Positions 1 through 5,700 of a stretch of 6,685 nucleotides of DNA are shown piece after piece (position 1 is the stretch's first letter; each line of letters begins with the position of its first letter). The DNA lies in NCBI GenBank assembly GCA_020432595.1, contig JAGQGA010000303.1:1-6685 (forward strand), read 5' to 3'. Source of the DNA: Anaerolineales bacterium. Its GTDB lineage: Bacteria > Chloroflexota > Anaerolineae > Promineifilales > Promineifilaceae. The translations under genes were made by a program, and so were the position numbers. The notes under the pieces are model-generated. The model was not told the origin of the DNA. It saw nothing but the letters and a program-made list of their open reading frames with translations, and did not search any database.

Positions 1-298
1 CGTTTGTGGTGGGGACAAAGTTTGCCAGTGCTGCCGAGCCGCCTGTTAGCCGCACCCCTTTGTAGGCGATGCCCAAATCTTTGAGCAAGAATGGCACACC
101 GCTGAGGGGGCTGACGTTGGGATTGGTTTGATCTGCAGTTTGCGCCTGGTCAAACATCTCGGTGACAATGGCATTTAGCTGGGGATTGGTGGCTTCGATG
201 CGCCGAACGGCCGTTTCCACCAGCTCCAATGCCGTAATCTCGCCGCGCTGCACCAGTGCAGCTTGGGCGATTCCATCTAATGTTGCGAACTTATCCAT
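1..298 (-). CDS. Amidase-signature family enzyme, N-terminal part (runs off the left edge)
   Basis: The first 99 residues of an amidase-signature (Ser-cisSer-Lys) hydrolase are visible; the rest lies beyond position 1. The N-terminus starts MDKFATLDGIAQAALVQRGE and then carries the helix TALELVETAVRRIEATNP that is typical of GatA/AmiE-like amidases. The segment GVPFLLKDLG follows, and its Lys73 (codon at 80-82) aligns with the catalytic lysine of the family. The Ser-cisSer part of the triad would lie outside the window. The family hydrolyses amide bonds; members include the GatA subunit of tRNA amidotransferase and many free-standing amidases, and this fragment cannot tell them apart. The start ATG at 296-298 is preceded by a weak purine-rich stretch (AAAGGCAGG on the minus strand). 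A terminator stands upstream, so the gene probably has its own promoter in the 50-odd bases between them; a weak TACCAT hexamer (328-323) is the only candidate I see. Confidence 0.85.
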   Translation of the reverse strand, partial: MDKFATLDGIAQAALVQRGEITALELVETAVRRIEATNPQLNAIVTEMFDQAQTADQTNPNVSPLSGVPFLLKDLGIAYKGVRLTGGSAALANFVPTTN

Positions 299-351
299 GT
301 GTTGCCTGCCTTTGTTGCTGCAATGGTATCCTGTTTTTGCCTAAATAAAAA

Positions 352-380
352 AAGCCCGGCAGCAACTCGCTGCCAGGCTT
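352..380 (-). terminator. Rho-independent terminator downstream of mscL
   Basis: Positions 352-363 and 369-380 form a 12-bp stem with one C/A mismatch and a 5-nt loop (364-368). Read on the minus strand, the hairpin is followed by a run of seven T and then ATTTAG (351 down to 340), the classic intrinsic terminator layout. It sits about 30 nt past the mscL stop codon and separates mscL from the amidase gene, which reads in the same direction. Confidence 0.85.
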
Positions 381-408
381 CTCGCTAACTGTACGAAATT
401 GTAAAAGT

Positions 409-789
409 TTACCGGGCTTGCCGCTTGAGCAGATCGCGGATTTCGGTGAGCAGCTTTTCTTCGGCCGAGGGTGCGGGCGGAGCGGCGGGGGCAGCTTCTT
501 CTTGCTTTTCCATATTTTTGATGGTGCGAACCAGCATGAAGATAACCCAAGCGATTACTAGGAAGTTGACAATTGCCTGAATAAAGTTGCCATATGTTAG
601 GGTGGCACTTCCCACTTGTAGCACCATTTCCGTAAAATTGATGCCACCCAGGATGATGCCAATGAGGGGCATGAGGATGTCGTTGACCAAGGAGGTCACG
701 ATGGCACCAAATGCGCCGCCGATAATGACTGCCACGGCCAAATCCATGACGTTGCCACGCTTAATGAAATCGCCAAACTCTTTTAACAT
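409..789 (-). CDS. mscL: Large-conductance mechanosensitive channel MscL
   Basis: This 126-residue protein forms a homopentameric channel in the cytoplasmic membrane. It opens under high membrane tension and releases solutes during hypo-osmotic shock. The family signature KEFGDFIKRGNVMDLAVAV (residues 3-21) contains the amphipathic N-terminal helix and the start of the pore-lining TM1 (about 15-44, with GGAFGAIVTSLVNDILMP). A short external loop follows, then TM2 (about 68-90, FIQAIVNFLVIAWVIFMLV). The tail has a Pro/Ala linker (98-107) and the conserved cytoplasmic bundle helix EEKLLTEIRDLL (110-121). The length is close to E. coli MscL (136 aa); the difference is mostly a shorter external loop. 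I chose the ATG at 787-789 because AGGAG stands 8 nt upstream; an in-frame ATG at 813 would add eight residues not seen in the family. purA lies 90 bp upstream in the same direction, so co-transcription is possible, with a candidate internal promoter in the gap. Among the six genes it is the only one lacking an AACGGCCGTT palindrome. Confidence 0.97.
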   Translation of the reverse strand: MLKEFGDFIKRGNVMDLAVAVIIGGAFGAIVTSLVNDILMPLIGIILGGINFTEMVLQVGSATLTYGNFIQAIVNFLVIAWVIFMLVRTIKNMEKQEEAAPAAPPAPSAEEKLLTEIRDLLKRQAR

Positions 790-827
790 GTACGGTTCTC
801 CTGTTCCTGCCAATAAATAATGGTACT

Positions 828-855
828 ATGGTACCAATTTTGTGTGATTTGACAA
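828..855 (-). promoter_or_regulatory. Candidate promoter of mscL
   Basis: On the minus strand TTGTCA (855-850, one mismatch to the -35 consensus) is followed after 16 nt by TACCAT (833-828, a weak -10). A TG one base upstream of the hexamer gives an extended -10 form. The -10 lies in a tandem direct repeat, ATGGTACT at 820-827 and ATGGTACC at 828-835 on the plus strand. If used, it would give mscL a leader of about 30 nt independent of purA. This rests on sequence resemblance only. Confidence 0.35.
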
Positions 856-879
856 TTAGACGCTGAGAACAGAAGTTGG

Positions 880-2178
880 TCACAAATTGGTGACGGGAAT
901 AAATTGTTCGCGGCCGGGGCCGACGGAGATGTGGGAAACGGGAACGGCCGTTTGCTCCACAATAAACTCCACATAGCGACGGGCGTTGGCGGGCAGGTCG
1001 GCCAGTTGGCGTACCTGCATAATGTCTTCGTCCCAGCCCGGCAGCGTTTCGTAGATTGGCTGGCACTGCGCTACTTCTTCCAGGCTGCTGGGCAAATAAT
1101 TAATGCGTTGGCCGTGCAGGTCATAGGCCACACAGACCGGGATTTCGGCGATGCCGCTGAGGATGTCGAGCTTGGTGACGACAAATTCGGTGAGGCTGTT
1201 GACGCGGCGGGCGTGGTGGAGGATGTTGAGGTCGAGCCAGCCGACGCGGCGCGGCCGGCCGGTGGTGGTGCCATACTCATCCCAGGGGTTGGCCCCCGTG
1301 CCGCGCAGCCGCATGGCTAGTTCACCATCCAGTTCGGTGGTAAAGGGGCCGCTGCCCACGCGGCTGCTAAATGCTTTGGCGACACCGATGATGCGCCCGA
1401 CGTTTTTGGGGCCAACACCCAGCCCGGTGAGTGCCCCGCCAGCGGTGGGGGCGGAGCTGGTGACGAAGGGGTAGGTGCCGTGGTCAATGTCGAGCAGCGT
1501 TCCCTGGGCACCTTCGGCAAGGACAGAACGGCCGTTTTGCAGGGCCTCGTCCAGCATCAGGCTGCATTCCACCAGGTGGGGAGCCAGTTGTTGGGCATAG
1601 TTCGCATAATCGGCAGAAACGGCCGTTGCGTCCAGCGGTTCCTCACCGTACAGTTCAGTTAGCACTCGGTTTTTCTCGTTAATATGGGCATAAATCGCCT
1701 CTGCCAACTCTTCCGGCTTGTCCAGCAGCCCGGCACGTAGCCCGGAACGCGCTACTTTGTCGGTGTAGGCGGGGCCAATTCCTCGCTGCGTGGTGCCAAT
1801 GGCTCCCGTGCCCAACTCCTTTTCCTTAGCTTTGTCGAGGGCAATGTGGGCTGGGGTAATCAAGTGCGCCTTGCGGCTGATCTTGAGCCGCTGGGGGCTA
1901 ACATCCACGCCGCGCTGCTTTAGTTCCGTCATTTCACGCAGCATGACGGCTGGGTTCACCACCACGCCGCTGCCAATTAGACAGGTAACGCCGGGGTGGA
2001 TGACACCGGAAGGAATAAGGTGGAGCTTAAAGACTTCTCCAGCAATCGTAATGGTGTGACCGGCATTGTCGCCGCCGCTGAAGCGGGCAATGATGTCGGC
2101 TTGGGCGGCCAGCAGATCGGTGATGTGGCCTTTGCCTTCATCCCCCCATTGGGTGCCAATAATCATATCGAGTGGCAT
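880..2178 (-). CDS. purA: Adenylosuccinate synthetase PurA
   Basis: This cytoplasmic enzyme condenses IMP and aspartate, using GTP, to adenylosuccinate, the first committed step from IMP to AMP. At 432 residues it matches the usual family length (about 430). The GTP-binding loop GTQWGDEGKG (8-17) carries the catalytic Asp13, and RFSGGDNAGHT (32-42) carries His41, the same numbering as E. coli PurA. Other family motifs follow in order: GTTQRGIGPAYTDK (128-141), EGAQGTLLDIDHGTYPFVTS (222-241), GTTTGRPRRVGWLD (303-316), TKLDIL (335-340, guanine recognition) and ISVGPGREQ (417-425). The start at 2176-2178 is set by AGGAG 6 nt upstream and by alignment of the P-loop; an in-frame ATG at 2214 would add 12 residues encoded partly by a tandem repeat. 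Three AACGGCCGTT palindromes lie in the gene (943, 1527, 1618), all in weakly conserved stretches. No terminator is visible before mscL, 90 bp downstream. Confidence 0.98.
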   Translation of the reverse strand: MPLDMIIGTQWGDEGKGHITDLLAAQADIIARFSGGDNAGHTITIAGEVFKLHLIPSGVIHPGVTCLIGSGVVVNPAVMLREMTELKQRGVDVSPQRLKISRKAHLITPAHIALDKAKEKELGTGAIGTTQRGIGPAYTDKVARSGLRAGLLDKPEELAEAIYAHINEKNRVLTELYGEEPLDATAVSADYANYAQQLAPHLVECSLMLDEALQNGRSVLAEGAQGTLLDIDHGTYPFVTSSAPTAGGALTGLGVGPKNVGRIIGVAKAFSSRVGSGPFTTELDGELAMRLRGTGANPWDEYGTTTGRPRRVGWLDLNILHHARRVNSLTEFVVTKLDILSGIAEIPVCVAYDLHGQRINYLPSSLEEVAQCQPIYETLPGWDEDIMQVRQLADLPANARRYVEFIVEQTAVPVSHISVGPGREQFIPVTNL

Positions 2179-2200
2179 GTTTTTCTCCTTCGAAAATGGG

Positions 2201-2230
2201 ACACGGACGAACACGGACGAACACGGACAA
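2201..2230. repeat. 10-bp tandem repeat, three units, in the purA leader
   Basis: ACACGGACGA is repeated exactly twice (2201-2210, 2211-2220), followed by ACACGGACAA (2221-2230). On the minus strand it reads as TCCGTGTTCG units next to a GATTTCGCAGATTTG segment (2245-2231). From general knowledge, closely similar TCCGTGTTCATCCGTG-type mosaics with an adjoining CGCAGATT block are scattered between genes in many unrelated bacteria, and their role is not established as far as I know. Here the repeat sits 22 to 52 nt upstream of the purA start codon, so it is probably transcribed in the purA leader. Confidence 0.85.
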
Positions 2231-2342
2231 ATCTGCGAAATCTTTGATTTTTATTTATCGTGGTGCGCCACTGCTCAGGCTGTCTCCTCATTGTTACATT
2301 TCTATTCTGTTGGCACATATGCCTGCGCCAAACCAACAAGCA

Positions 2343-2351
2343 AGTATACCA
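2343..2351 (-). promoter_or_regulatory. Candidate extended -10 promoter element of purA
   Basis: The minus strand reads TGGTATACT (2351-2343): a TG one base before the hexamer TATACT, which differs from TATAAT at one position. No convincing -35 hexamer is seen at the usual distance, as is common for extended -10 promoters. Use of this site would give purA a leader of about 155-160 nt that includes the 10-bp tandem repeat. Confidence 0.35.
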
Positions 2352-2410
2352 AAAACTGCCCCTTCCCCCATTAGATGATAAATTGGTTCTGTGAAAAAAG
2401 CGTTGTAATG

Positions 2411-2470
2411 TTGACTTTAACAAATCTTGGATATAGTACTAGGGGGCTAGTACTGCGGTATTGGTATATA
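2411..2470 (+). promoter_or_regulatory. Candidate promoter region of the sensor kinase
   Basis: Two alternatives are visible. One pairs TTGACT (2411-2416) with TATAGT (2432-2437); each hexamer is one base off consensus, but the 15-nt spacing is short. The other is an extended -10, TGGTATATA (2462-2470), without a good -35. The inverted repeat at 2435-2454 would overlap the -10 and start site of the first, or the -35 region of the second. In either case a protein bound there could control transcription of the kinase. Confidence 0.35.
2435..2454. promoter_or_regulatory. Operator-like inverted repeat upstream of the sensor kinase
   Basis: AGTACTAG (2435-2442) and CTAGTACT (2447-2454) are perfect inverted 8-mers separated by GGGG. 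The short spacer and G run make it more plausible as a binding site for a dimeric protein than as an RNA hairpin terminator, and no T tract follows. It lies 65-85 bp before the kinase start codon and within the candidate promoters. The protein that would bind it is not identifiable here. Confidence 0.55.
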
Positions 2471-2519
2471 TAGCTTTGGCAAACTTGACTATGAACGAGA
2501 GTGTTCAAGGGGAAGTTTT

Positions 2520-5174
2520 ATGCAAACAGTGGCACAGGGTAGGCTGTCTAAAGTGCGCTTGGTAGCGCATTCGTTTAAATTCAACCGTTTGCAACGGCTG
2601 CCAATTCCGTGGTTGTTGCTGCTTTTGTCGTTGGTTGTCACCGTTTTTGTTTGGCAGCAAGAGCAACAGTTGCTGCAAACGCGCATTCAGACACGCTTAC
2701 GTCAAGAGATTGCCTATACAAACCAGGCACTGGAAAATGAGTTTGCTTATTCACAAGAGGCACTTTACAGTGCTCGCAGCTTTTTGGTGGCGAATGATGG
2801 CGTGACGCTGGCAATGTGGCAGCGTTATGTTGAATCCCTTGATTTGGCAGCACGGTATCCAGGTTTGGTCGAACTGGGGTATGTGGCGTATGTGCCGGAG
2901 GCGGATCTGCCGGGTTTTGTGGAGACGCTGCGCCAAAGTGCAGGGGGGGCGGCACCACACGTAGCAACTGGTCAGTCGGATTATTTGATTACGCAGTTTG
3001 TGTACGCACAGGAGGCGGAGCAGTTGGCGGTGGGGCAGGATTTGGGAGCAGATTTTGCGCTGCGGTCGGTGGCGGAACGGGCGCGGGATTTGGGTGAGGT
3101 GGTGATTAGCCGGAAGGTGGAGTTGGCGGGGTTGGAAACGGCCGTTAATCCCATACAGCGAGCGGGTGTTTTTCTGTTTTTGCCGGTATATGGTGAGCAA
3201 GAAACGGCCGTTCAAGGCTGGGTTTACGCCACTGTCAGCACCCAGGCATTGCTGGAAGACGTTCTGGGTTTTCTCGACGCTGGCCTGCATGTAGAGATGT
3301 ACGATGGCACCGCCATAGAGCCAGAAACGGTTTTATTTGACCACTCGCTTTTGCACACCCATGCCCCTGAAGATTTAACTTTCCGTGAAACACAGCTTGT
3401 CAACTTAAACGGCCGTGTTTGGACACTCAGCTTTAGCACCCTACCCGCCTTCAACCTGAGCATTGACGAAACCCAGCCCATGATGGTTCTCATCACGGGC
3501 ATGATTTTTAGCCTGTTTATCTTTGGTCTCACCTGGACCGTGTTCACCGCCCGTGAACGCGCCCTCATTTTGGCCGAAGCCATGACCTCGACCCTGCGGG
3601 AAAACGAAGAGCGATACCGCACCCTGGTTGAAAACGCCCCCGAGGCCATTGTGGTGCTGGATGTCAATGAAAGCCTGATTGAGGACGTGAACGAAAACGC
3701 CGTTCACCTCTTTGGCCTTAGCCGCAAGCATTTGCTACGCACCAGTTTGGCCGCCCTCAGCCCCGCGTCGCAACCCGACAGCCAGCCATCGCTGCCGTTG
3801 ATGGCCGATAAGCTGGCGCAGGCACTTTCCGGCCACCGCGTTGAATTTGAATGGGTCTATTTGAATGCCCACGGCGATGAAATCTTGTGTGACGTGCGTT
3901 TTGTCCGGCTGCCCTCCAAGTCGCGTAACCTGGTGCGAGGCAGCATTACTGATATTACCGAACGGGAGCGGACTAAAAAGGCGATGGAGCAGGCGCAAAA
4001 GCTGGAAAGCTTAGGCGTGTTGGCGGGTGGTGTGGCGCACGATTTTAACAATTTGCTGGTCGCTATGCTGGGTCACACTTCGCTGGCGATGATGCGTTTG
4101 CCTGCCAGCAACCCGGCCTATGACCATATCTCCCAAGCGGTGAAGGCGGCAGAGCGGGCGGCTGACCTGACGCAGCAAATGCTGGCCTACTCTGGGCGTG
4201 GCCATTTTCGGATGCAGCCGATTGATCTCAACATGCTACTGGATGAAAACCTCCATCTGTTCACCTCGGCCATTCCCAAAAATATTACGCTGCAAAAGCA
4301 GCTTGCCCACGACTTGCCCCGCGTGGATGCTGACCTGGGGCAGATGCAGCAGGTGGTGATGAACCTGATCTTGAATGGTGCTGATGCCATTGGGCAGAAG
4401 CAGGGCGTGGTAAAGATTACAACGATGATCTATGAGCTGGAGAGCGGTGATAAAGAGTTCTCGCAGCTTAACTACACGCTGAAGCCAGGCCGCTATATTC
4501 GGCTTGACGTGGCGGACAACGGATGTGGCATGGACGAACAAACGTTGTCCAAGATTTTTGACCCGTTTTTTACTACCAAGCAAACCGGGCGTGGCTTGGG
4601 GCTGGCGGCCGTACAAGGGATTGTGCGGGGTCACAAGGGTGGGCTGCATGTTTCCAGCAAGCCGGGCGAGGGGACGACCTTTAGCTTGATGCTGCCAGTG
4701 AGCAAAAGTGAATTGGATGAGGTTATGCAGCCACTTGCGCTGCAAGATGTAGATATTCCGGCCAATTGTTTGGTGCTGGTAATTGATGATGAAGCGTCGG
4801 TACGTAATATTGTAACCGATATTTTGGAGATGGACGGCATTCGCACGATGGTAGCCCCCAATGGTGAAATCGGCATTGAACTGTATGAGAAGTATCAGGA
4901 TGATATTGACCTGGTGCTGCTCGATTTGTCTATGCCGGGGCTAAATGGGCACGAAACGTTTATTCGGCTGCAGCGCATTAACCCTAAGGTGAATGTGGTG
5001 CTGTCGTCGGGGTATGATGAGTCGGATGCGACGGTGCAGTTTGTGGGGCATGGGCTGTCTGGGTTTATCCAGAAGCCATATGAGCCGGGTTATTTCTTGA
5101 CGACGATTAAGGGGTATTTGGCGAATGTGACCCACGAAGTGCCGCAGCATGAACTGGAAATGGCACTGTCATAG
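2520..5174 (+). CDS. Hybrid sensor histidine kinase: CHASE-PAS-HisKA-HATPase-receiver
   Basis: This 884-residue inner-membrane kinase should sense an extracytoplasmic ligand and pass phosphate from a histidine to its own receiver domain. After a basic N-terminus comes TM1 (about 31-45). A long outside domain (about 46-320) resembles the CHASE family: residues 72-300 include the segments GLVELGYVAYVPE (115-127) and FLPVYGEQETAVQGWVYATV (220-239). TM2 is about 321-343. A PAS domain follows (about 360-480, opening EERYRTLVENAPEAIVVLD). The HisKA domain has the phosphoacceptor His507 in LAGGVAHDFNNLL. The ATPase domain has the N box (MNLILNGADAI, 614-624), G1 (DNGCGMD, 666-672), F box (IFDPFFTTK, 679-687) and G2 (GRGLGLAAVQG, 690-700). 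The receiver (about 750-870) keeps the acidic pair Asp756/Asp757, phosphoacceptor Asp802 (LLDLSMPG), Ser829/Ser830 and Lys852. All catalytic residues are present, so it should be active. The start is supported by AAGGGGAAG a few bases upstream. There is no neighbouring regulator gene, so the output partner and the ligand are unknown. Confidence 0.95.
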   Translation: MQTVAQGRLSKVRLVAHSFKFNRLQRLPIPWLLLLLSLVVTVFVWQQEQQLLQTRIQTRLRQEIAYTNQALENEFAYSQEALYSARSFLVANDGVTLAMWQRYVESLDLAARYPGLVELGYVAYVPEADLPGFVETLRQSAGGAAPHVATGQSDYLITQFVYAQEAEQLAVGQDLGADFALRSVAERARDLGEVVISRKVELAGLETAVNPIQRAGVFLFLPVYGEQETAVQGWVYATVSTQALLEDVLGFLDAGLHVEMYDGTAIEPETVLFDHSLLHTHAPEDLTFRETQLVNLNGRVWTLSFSTLPAFNLSIDETQPMMVLITGMIFSLFIFGLTWTVFTARERALILAEAMTSTLRENEERYRTLVENAPEAIVVLDVNESLIEDVNENAVHLFGLSRKHLLRTSLAALSPASQPDSQPSLPLMADKLAQALSGHRVEFEWVYLNAHGDEILCDVRFVRLPSKSRNLVRGSITDITERERTKKAMEQAQKLESLGVLAGGVAHDFNNLLVAMLGHTSLAMMRLPASNPAYDHISQAVKAAERAADLTQQMLAYSGRGHFRMQPIDLNMLLDENLHLFTSAIPKNITLQKQLAHDLPRVDADLGQMQQVVMNLILNGADAIGQKQGVVKITTMIYELESGDKEFSQLNYTLKPGRYIRLDVADNGCGMDEQTLSKIFDPFFTTKQTGRGLGLAAVQGIVRGHKGGLHVSSKPGEGTTFSLMLPVSKSELDEVMQPLALQDVDIPANCLVLVIDDEASVRNIVTDILEMDGIRTMVAPNGEIGIELYEKYQDDIDLVLLDLSMPGLNGHETFIRLQRINPKVNVVLSSGYDESDATVQFVGHGLSGFIQKPYEPGYFLTTIKGYLANVTHEVPQHELEMALS

Positions 5175-5187
5175 GTTAGGTAGTGTG

Positions 5188-5222
5188 AAAAAGGGGCTGT
5201 GGTTTTGCCACAGCCCCTTTTT
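5188..5222. terminator. Bidirectional rho-independent terminator between convergent genes
   Basis: Positions 5188-5202 and 5208-5222 form a perfect 15-bp stem (five A/T pairs, then a GGGGCTGTGG core) with the loop TTTTG (5203-5207). A T run continues to 5224 on the plus strand, and the flanking A run gives a T run on the minus strand, so it can end transcripts from both sides. It sits 13 nt after the kinase stop codon. The stop codon of the Trm112-like gene (5223-5225) directly abuts the stem, so this gene has almost no 3' untranslated region before the terminator. Confidence 0.92.
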
Positions 5223-5612
5223 TTATGCTTGGTTGAGTTTGCGCCAAAGGATGATGAGGGTGAGCGTGGTTAGGACGGCGGCCAAGATGGTGATGAGGGT
5301 TTTGGGGGTGGCGGCAATAACGATGTCGGAGCCGCCGGCCGACATGGGAACAGCAGCGGGTGGTGCGGGTGGGGGTACAGGGAGATCAGAAACGGCCGTT
5401 TCCCGCCAGCGTCGCCCTTCTTCAATCAACATCACTGGGATACCGTCCCGAATGGGGTATTTGTACCCTGTTTCCGGGGAAACCAGCCAACTGTTGTGAA
5501 CCAACTCCAAACGCCCTGGGTCGCCACCCTGCTCTTGGCTTTGCTGAATGGCGTAGGGATCACGCAAAATTTCTAATAGTTCTGGACTGATAGGGAGCGT
5601 GTTGTTGCTCAT
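5223..5612 (-). CDS. Trm112/UPF0434-like protein with C-terminal membrane segment
   Basis: This is a 129-residue protein. Residues 11-65 follow the Trm112p-like (UPF0434, YcaR) pattern: ELLEILRDP near the start, then WLVSPETGYKYPIRDGIPVM (42-61) and EEGRRW (64-69). In typical members the first motif is ACPxC and further cysteines bind zinc; this protein has no cysteine at all, so any zinc site is lost. Cysteine-free relatives are known in some bacteria, for example actinobacteria. The domain is followed by a proline/alanine linker (78-89) and a hydrophobic helix (about 103-123, TPKTLITILAAVLTTLTLII) ending in WRKLNQA, a tail-anchor-like layout that I do not recognise as usual for the family. 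I chose the ATG at 5610-5612 because AGGAG stands 10 nt upstream; the longer frame to 5675 is encoded by the inverted repeat. It lies 88 bp downstream of the transpeptidase gene in the same direction, probably on the same transcript. Its function is unknown; Trm112 proteins elsewhere activate methyltransferases. Confidence 0.8.
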   Translation of the reverse strand: MSNNTLPISPELLEILRDPYAIQQSQEQGGDPGRLELVHNSWLVSPETGYKYPIRDGIPVMLIEEGRRWRETAVSDLPVPPPAPPAAVPMSAGGSDIVIAATPKTLITILAAVLTTLTLIILWRKLNQA

Positions 5613-5636
5613 GATTATACAACTCCTAGATAGATA

Positions 5637-5689
5637 GTGGCTGGTGGCTAGTGGCTGGTTGCTGGTACCAGCCACTAGCCACTAGCCAC
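5637..5689. repeat. 23-bp near-perfect inverted repeat between two co-directional genes
   Basis: Positions 5637-5659 pair with 5667-5689 in a 23-bp stem (22 Watson-Crick pairs and one G-T) with a 7-nt loop (5660-5666). The arms are built from GGCTAGT/GGCTGGT units, so each arm is also internally repetitive, and a short TAGATAGATAG run (5627-5637) adjoins the left end. It begins about 11 nt after the transpeptidase stop codon and ends about 15 nt before the ribosome-binding site of the Trm112-like gene. There is no T run after it on the minus strand, so it is not a classic terminator. It may be an mRNA-stabilising or attenuating hairpin, or a copy of a dispersed intergenic repeat. Confidence 0.85.
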
Positions 5690-5700
5690 CATTTTCATTT

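Larger units (their letters stand above)
2179..2519. other. Divergent intergenic region between purA and the sensor kinase
   Basis: This 341-bp region separates two divergently transcribed genes. I see no credible gene in it; the short open frames crossing it have no recognisable protein and read through the tandem repeat. From left to right it contains the purA ribosome-binding site (2184-2189), the 10-bp tandem repeat (2201-2230), an unremarkable stretch of about 110 bp, an extended -10 element facing purA (2343-2348), and then AT-rich DNA with the candidate kinase promoters and an operator-like palindrome (2411-2470). The kinase ribosome-binding site is AAGGGGAAG at 2508-2516. Confidence 0.7.

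Noticed and set aside
904..1320. A 138-codon open frame on the plus strand
   Set aside because: It lies antisense inside purA, whose protein is unmistakable, and its product has no recognisable motif; the high GC content of purA keeps the other frames open.
2163..2423. An 86-codon minus-strand frame across the purA leader
   Set aside because: It overlaps the purA start and reads through the 10-bp tandem repeat; there is no convincing ribosome-binding site or protein similarity.
2751..3290. A 179-codon open frame on the minus strand
   Set aside because: It is antisense to the CHASE domain of the kinase, with unusual His/Arg/Gln-rich composition and no motif, so it is a shadow of the real gene.
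4236..4745. A 169-codon open frame on the minus strand
   Set aside because: It is antisense to the conserved histidine-kinase ATPase domain and shows no domain of its own.
5613..5675. An upstream start that would add 21 residues to the Trm112-like protein
   Set aside because: The added residues are encoded by the inverted repeat, whereas the ATG at 5612 has an AGGAG ribosome-binding site and fits the family N-terminus.
5637..5689. The inverted repeat read as terminal repeats of an insertion sequence
   Set aside because: The arms are only 7 nt apart, with no transposase or room for one, and the arms are low-complexity units.
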